Source of the DNA: Candidatus Woesearchaeota archaeon
GTDB lineage: Archaea > Nanobdellota > Nanobdellia > Woesearchaeales > UBA12501
Assembly (NCBI GenBank): GCA_016203375.1
Contig: JACQMX010000059.1
Location: 1 to 8,297 of the forward strand
DNA length: 8,297 bases
Reading direction: 5' to 3'
The notes under the pieces are model-generated. The model saw nothing but the letters and a program-made list of their open reading frames with translations, searched no databases and was not told where the DNA came from. A program made the translations under genes and the position numbers. Below are positions 5,209 through 8,297 of the stretch, in pieces; position 1 is the stretch's first letter; every line of letters begins with the position of its first letter.

Positions 5209-5284
5209 TCAGAAATATACCGCCTTCCAAACACACATAGTGGACTTTGTCCACCAGTCAAATAGACAGGTGGTATATTTCTGA
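5209..5284. repeat. Nested hairpin II directly after the CcdA stop codon
   Basis: A perfect 13-bp inverted repeat (TCAGAAATATACC at 5209-5221, GGTATATTTCTGA at 5272-5284) begins 3 bp past the CcdA stop. Inside are two hairpins that overlap and cannot form together: GTGGAC-TTT-GTCCAC (5240-5254), and CCACC-A-GTC with GAC-A-GGTGG (5251-5273). The second also competes with the outer stem at 5272-5273. The CCACCAGT..AATAGAC core repeats one in hairpin I. Confidence 0.7.
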
Positions 5285-5287
5285 CAT

Positions 5288-5974
5288 TTAAACAACGCTA
5301 AAAATCATCCACGCGCCAAGGAGCAAGAGCATTAACCCAGTCAGTAAACGCATCCAGCCCTTATACTTCTGTCGCCACTTCTCGAACTTGTGCGTTGAAG
5401 TTCCCTTATAGACGAGCAGTAAGATAACGGCAAGCGGCAAGACAAAGATGAGATTGTACAGGATAAGAAACCAGACATTCATTGTGGTAACACCGGCTAC
5501 TGACATGAGCGCAAGCACGGCGAGATAGACGGCACCCGTGCATGGCAGCTCCACTAACGCGACAAATACGCCAAGCACCATCGCTGTTGTAGGCCTGTCT
5601 GAAATCTTCTTCACGTAAAGCTTAATGCGTTCTGATTCTCCAGGCATGATAGACAAGGAGAACCATTTGCCATAAAAAAAGAAATCCTTGATCTCAAGCA
5701 AGCCGGCAATGATAATAATTGCTGCGAGAATGATATACCCCCATACTGAAAAGCTCCGTAATCCTTGAATGATCGGCAAAAGAACGAGTCCAGCTGCGAG
5801 ATATGTCACAAAGACTGCAAAGATGTAAGAAAACCCATTAAAGAGCATGTGCGCGCGACTCTTTGCTGTTTCAGATAAGTACGCCAAAAGAAAGATAAGA
5901 ACGCCAAAGGCGCAGGGATTAATGCTATCAATAAAAGCGGCACCTATTAAGAGTGGAAGATTAACTTCTGTCAT
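5288..5974 (-). CDS. ccdA: CcdA/DsbD-type transmembrane thiol electron carrier
   Basis: CcdA proteins carry reducing equivalents from cytoplasmic thioredoxin to the outside of the membrane through two membrane-embedded cysteines. This 228-residue product has six likely helices and both cysteines in family context: C21 in DSINPCAFGVLIFLLAYL (helix 1) and C145 in VELPCTGAVYLAVL (helix 4), the two halves of the inverted-repeat fold. Length is typical. An SD site (GGTGAT, 5978-5983) and a 9-nt gap to the upstream small ORF mark it as the last gene of the VKOR operon. It would supply electrons outside, perhaps to isomerise or reduce disulfides or to keep metal ligands reduced, complementing the oxidising VKOR. 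No cytochrome c genes are seen nearby, so a role in cytochrome maturation is not supported here. Confidence 0.92.
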   Translation of the reverse strand: MTEVNLPLLIGAAFIDSINPCAFGVLIFLLAYLSETAKSRAHMLFNGFSYIFAVFVTYLAAGLVLLPIIQGLRSFSVWGYIILAAIIIIAGLLEIKDFFFYGKWFSLSIMPGESERIKLYVKKISDRPTTAMVLGVFVALVELPCTGAVYLAVLALMSVAGVTTMNVWFLILYNLIFVLPLAVILLLVYKGTSTHKFEKWRQKYKGWMRLLTGLMLLLLGAWMIFSVV

Positions 5975-5977
5975 GAC

Positions 5978-5983
5978 ATCACC
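5978..5983 (-). promoter_or_regulatory. SD site of ccdA
   Basis: On the - strand TAA of the small ORF is followed directly by GGTGAT, 3 nt before the ccdA ATG. Confidence 0.65.
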
Positions 5984-6127
5984 TTAACAAAACTCACAAA
6001 CCTTCTTTTTCTTGCTATCTTTAAATTTTTTGTTGCAGGCTTGCGAGCAAAACTTCTTGCCCTCAGAGGTAATAATACCTTTTTTCAGCAAGCCTTTACA
6101 CACGGTGCAAACGCTTTTTGTTGCCAT
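5984..6127 (-). CDS. Small TRASH/zinc-finger-like protein (47 aa)
   Basis: This short ORF encodes a basic 47-residue protein with six cysteines in three pairs: C7-x2-C10, C27-x3-C31 (KKFCSQACNKKF) and C44-x2-C47 at the extreme C terminus. The CSxxC with following aromatic residue resembles TRASH and related treble-clef metal-binding modules, which bind zinc or sense copper and mercury. The pattern is visible; the metal is inference. It has a textbook SD site (GGAGG, 6135-6139, 7-nt spacer), and the gaps are 16 nt from the gene before and 9 nt to ccdA. It has no signal peptide, so it acts in the cytoplasm, where it could be a metal chaperone or a sensor. The central region is rich in lysine. 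Confidence 0.8.
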   Translation of the reverse strand: MATKSVCTVCKGLLKKGIITSEGKKFCSQACNKKFKDSKKKKVCEFC

Positions 6128-6134
6128 TGGTTTT

Positions 6135-6139
6135 CCTCC
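6135..6139 (-). promoter_or_regulatory. SD site of the 47-aa protein
   Basis: GGAGG on the - strand with a 7-nt spacer to the ATG at 6127 is the strongest ribosome-binding site in the window and confirms that the small ORF is translated. Confidence 0.75.
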
Positions 6140-6143
6140 ATAA

Positions 6144-6872
6144 TTATTCGAACGTTATCTTTATCATGTCGCCATCTTTCCAAACATATTCTTGGAATTG
6201 TGCATTTTCAGCATCATTTACCGACATGCGCACTCTGCCAGGCTCTGTTTTGCCCGAACATGTTTGGCCATTACAATGATCATACAAGCATTCGCTTGTG
6301 AAAGGAACAGCAAGGCTTTCAAAGATATTCCCCACACGAAGTGGCGTTGTATCGAGAATAGTTTCTGTTTTTGAATCATAGGGCAAGCGTTCATGGAAAT
6401 GAACAGAATTGCCAGCTCCTTCTTTATGCGTATGGGTGGCGGAAAGCTCTCCTGTCTCTAAACCAAATGTTTTTTCTTCGCCACAAACTTCAACGTCAAA
6501 GGTGGCATGGATGTGCATAGCGATGACGCAATTCTCTGGCGTCTCGCAAACAACAATGCCTTTTTCCGCTCCTTCTGCAAAAAAGACAAGGACGCTATAC
6601 CCAAGCCCTAATGTGACAAGCACGGAAACCCAGAGCCAAACCCAATTGGATTTCTGCTTGAATTTTTTATACCAAAATATAGTACCAAAAGCAAGAAAGA
6701 CAAGCGCAATGCCACTTACTGTTCCAAAGTTGTCAAGTGCAGCTTTGGCAGTTGATTGTGCAATCGTAATGCCTTCATCTGCAAAAACAATGCTAGAAAA
6801 AAGAGAGAGGATTAAGGAGAAGAAAATGATATTGCAAATGACCTTGCAAATGACCTGCTCTTTTTTCATCAT
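6144..6872 (-). CDS. Membrane protein with extracytoplasmic HxH-rich putative metal-binding domain
   Basis: The 242-residue product has a signal peptide or first helix (about 12-31, ending VFA before DEG), then two helices (52-68 and 77-99) flanking a basic loop. The remaining 140 residues are predicted outside. They hold three HxH motifs, H120-I-H122 (in AMHIHATF), H147-T-H149 and H158-F-H160, and cysteines C109, C115, C130, C195, C200, C205, with H199 in CLYDHCNGQTC. The end, QEYVWKDGDMIKITFE, resembles the ending of small archaeal and bacterial proteins with MHIHxH and HTHD motifs that have no settled function. Such ligand density points to copper or another soft metal, but this is inference. 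Neighbours are VKOR 21 nt upstream and the small Cys protein 16 nt downstream. ATG codons at 6872 and 6869 are both possible starts. Confidence 0.78.
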   Translation of the reverse strand: MMKKEQVICKVICNIIFFSLILSLFSSIVFADEGITIAQSTAKAALDNFGTVSGIALVFLAFGTIFWYKKFKQKSNWVWLWVSVLVTLGLGYSVLVFFAEGAEKGIVVCETPENCVIAMHIHATFDVEVCGEEKTFGLETGELSATHTHKEGAGNSVHFHERLPYDSKTETILDTTPLRVGNIFESLAVPFTSECLYDHCNGQTCSGKTEPGRVRMSVNDAENAQFQEYVWKDGDMIKITFE

Positions 6873-6893
6873 AATGACTTAAAACTATCCCAT

Positions 6894-7370
6894 TTATTTT
6901 ACTTTCGCTTTTCTTGCTTGAAAAAGTGCTACTAATGAGAGGATAAAGATAGCCAAAGTGATGGCATGGGCAACAATGCAATAAACGCAGGTAGTGCGAA
7001 GAATAGCATAGAGGGTATAAATAAGATAGAGAGCAAAGAGCATACTCGCACCAGAAATCAGCACAAGTCCTTGATAAAGGCGCATTGACAGAAGGGAAGC
7101 AAGTCGTTTTCCGATAAGAAGCAGGTATGCCATCATACTATACGCTGCGTAAACAAATACGGCAATTAGCGCAATAGGAATGCCAAATATTTCAGCATAG
7201 ATGCTTTGATTAACAATATCACAAGTAGGCATGCCGTGAGCCTTCTTTGGACATGCAACACCGGGCGTGCCAGTATAATGCGTGATCGTAAGAAATGATG
7301 CAAGAAGCACACCAAAAAGACCAAGTATAAAGATGGTTTGGAGGATGCGTCGATGGGTATTGCGTTTCAT
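6894..7370 (-). CDS. Vitamin K epoxide reductase (VKOR) family disulfide-forming membrane protein
   Basis: VKOR homologues in prokaryotes reoxidise extracytoplasmic thiol oxidases of the DsbA type and pass electrons to quinones. The 158-residue protein has the family's four cysteines: a loop pair C40 and C50 in the segment CPKKAHGMPTC, and the redox centre C128-V-Y-C131 in TTCVYCIVAH near the end of a helix. Other VKOR features are S56 and YAEIFGIP (58-65). Four helices lie near 10-30, 64-85, 97-121 and 130-148. Length matches single-domain prokaryotic VKOR. No DsbA-like partner is encoded in the window. It is the first gene of a four-gene operon; its ATG is about 26 nt from a palindromic TATA box. 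Confidence 0.93.
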   Translation of the reverse strand: MKRNTHRRILQTIFILGLFGVLLASFLTITHYTGTPGVACPKKAHGMPTCDIVNQSIYAEIFGIPIALIAVFVYAAYSMMAYLLLIGKRLASLLSMRLYQGLVLISGASMLFALYLIYTLYAILRTTCVYCIVAHAITLAIFILSLVALFQARKAKVK

Positions 7371-7390
7371 AACTGTATTCTTCTTTAGGT

Positions 7391-7402
7391 ATATTTAAAT
7401 AT
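7391..7402. promoter_or_regulatory. Palindromic TATA box shared by divergent VKOR operon and MinD-like gene
   Basis: ATATTTAAATAT is a perfect 12-bp palindrome in the 74-bp gap between two divergent genes. Its centre is about 26 nt from the VKOR ATG (7370), which predicts a leaderless message, and about 48 nt from the MinD ATG (7445), which predicts a leader of about 20 nt. No other TATA-like site in the gap is better placed. Confidence 0.6.
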
Positions 7403-7444
7403 TAGCCATACAAGAGTACTTTAGGATCATACTGCCTATAACCC

Positions 7445-8263
7445 ATGACCAATGCAAAAACAATTGGCATCATCGCCATAAAAGGTGGCGTTGGCAAAAC
7501 AACAACCGTCGCCAATCTTGGCGCAGCGCTAGCCGTGCAGGGGAAAAAAGTATTGCTCATTGATGGAAACATAAGCAGCAATGGACTGGGCCTTCATTTT
7601 GGCTGTATGCGTCCGACCGCATCGGTGCAAGATGTCCTTCTTGGCAAGCGAAGCATGACGAGCGCCATCATGACGATTGATGACTATATAGATATCCTCC
7701 CTTCGGTGCCGGTACACCAGCATGTGGACATGCTACGGTTGCGTCAGTGTCTTGCTGAAGTAAAGCACGCGTACGATGTCCTCTTGATCGACGCGCCACC
7801 AACACTAAACAAAGAATTACTCGGCGTCATGCTCGCATCCGATGACTTATTTGTGGTGAGCACGCCGGATTACCCGACACTCTACGCGACAATGCATGCG
7901 AGCAAGATAGCAAAAAGGCGGAATATGCCTATTGAAGGAATCATCCTGACACACGTTCGAGATAAACCATTTGAATTAACCATAGAGGATATTGAAAAGC
8001 ACACGGATATTCCTATACTTGCTGTTATGCCATATGACCAGAGCGTGCATGAAGCGATCGCCCACACAAAACCAGTGGTGAGCTATTGCCCGCAAAGCCA
8101 TGTAGCAGCGGCGTACCTCGAGCTTGCAGCTTGCCTTATTGGGGAGAAATTCCGTGATCCGCGATGGCTCCACCGAGTCAAGCGCTTCTTCTTCAACGAA
8201 ACGAAAAAAGATTATCTCAATAGAAAGCAGTATAAGAAAAGAAGTAGTATAAGAAAAGAGTGA
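7445..8263 (+). CDS. MinD/ParA-family P-loop ATPase
   Basis: The 272-residue protein has the deviant Walker A motif of MinD/ParA ATPases, IKGGVGKTTT (12-21) with signature lysine K13 and K18. The Walker A' region is VLLIDGN (37-42) and the switch II/Walker B is DVLLIDAPP (111-119). In MinD the A' motif is usually D-x-D; here it is D40-G-N42. These ATPases form nucleotide-dependent dimers that position proteins at membranes or on DNA. The C terminus (about 239-272) is strongly basic, with an amphipathic stretch WLHRVKRFFF (241-250) that may bind membrane, as the MinD tail does. No MinE, MinC or ParB partner is visible, so the cargo is unknown. The last residues follow a 17-bp tandem duplication and may be altered. 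The start fits the family N terminus. Confidence 0.88.
   Translation: MTNAKTIGIIAIKGGVGKTTTVANLGAALAVQGKKVLLIDGNISSNGLGLHFGCMRPTASVQDVLLGKRSMTSAIMTIDDYIDILPSVPVHQHVDMLRLRQCLAEVKHAYDVLLIDAPPTLNKELLGVMLASDDLFVVSTPDYPTLYATMHASKIAKRRNMPIEGIILTHVRDKPFELTIEDIEKHTDIPILAVMPYDQSVHEAIAHTKPVVSYCPQSHVAAAYLELAACLIGEKFRDPRWLHRVKRFFFNETKKDYLNRKQYKKRSSIRKE
8229..8259 (+). repeat. 17-bp tandem duplication at the 3' end of the MinD-like gene
   Basis: AGTATAAGAAAAGA occurs at 8229-8242 and again at 8246-8259, a period of 17 bp. Because 17 is not a multiple of 3, the second copy is read in another frame and the gene ends at 8263. Removing one copy would continue the reading frame as VKEALKQK with a stop at 8284-8286. 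Confidence 0.8.
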
Positions 8264-8297
8264 AAGAGGCTCTAAAGCAAAAATAAAGTTATAGAAA

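Noticed and set aside
5131..5284. CRISPR array
   Set aside because: There are only two imperfect copies of a short hairpin unit 103 bp apart, with no regular repeat-spacer pattern and no cas genes.
5131..5284. Third copy of the palindromic element family seen at 1968-2114 and 3320-3499
   Set aside because: It lacks the CTGTCC-N-GAAT ends and the CGAGATTC.GGACAG right end, and it lies between tandem, not divergent, genes.
6409..6882. 157-residue + strand ORF antisense to the HxH membrane protein
   Set aside because: It is Ser/Thr/Pro-rich with no motif or promoter, while the opposite strand has helices, HxH motifs and operon spacing.

Overview
The window looks archaeal, most likely a DPANN lineage such as Woesearchaeota or a relative (inferred from gene content; no 16S gene is present). 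The evidence is a CDP-archaeol synthase of ether-lipid synthesis, a Dph2-type diphthamide protein, a MinD-like ATPase of archaeal type, and promoters made of a TATA box about 25-30 nt upstream of the start codon. That spacing implies leaderless or nearly leaderless mRNAs for the first gene of each transcript. Internal operon genes instead use Shine-Dalgarno (SD) sites or direct coupling.

Layout. 1-1362 (+): a tightly packed operon of a small four-helix membrane protein, a DUF212 (divergent PAP2) membrane protein and CarS. A hairpin at 1399-1435 separates it from a convergent polytopic membrane protein (1455-1925, -). 2165-2914 (+): a secreted or anchored protein with 18 cysteines. It converges on a 106-residue Dph2-like ORF (2951-3271, -) that holds only the first of the three Dph2 domains. 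3598-4206 (+): a type I membrane protein with a signal peptide. 4217-5026 (-): an unrecognised 210-residue protein preceded by a coupled 54-residue acidic protein. 5288-7370 (-): a four-gene operon VKOR, HxH-rich membrane protein, 47-residue zinc-finger-like protein, CcdA. 7445-8263 (+): a MinD/ParA-like ATPase, divergent from the VKOR operon across a perfectly palindromic TATA box.

How the genes may work together. The 5288-7370 operon pairs a disulfide-forming enzyme (VKOR) with a transmembrane reductant carrier (CcdA) and two proteins rich in potential metal ligands, so it reads as a module for thiol redox and metal handling at the cell surface. The Cys-rich surface protein at 2165-2914 and the four-Cys protein at 3598-4206 are plausible clients. 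The 1-1362 operon is about membrane lipid synthesis.

Noncoding structure is the most unusual part. Two related palindromic elements (1968-2114 and 3320-3499) share their ends and terminal inverted repeats. Each sits exactly between the core promoters of two divergent genes. A third, unrelated structured region (5131-5284) with a duplicated hairpin lies just after the CcdA stop codon. The 3' end of the MinD-like gene carries a 17-bp tandem duplication that appears to have changed its C terminus.
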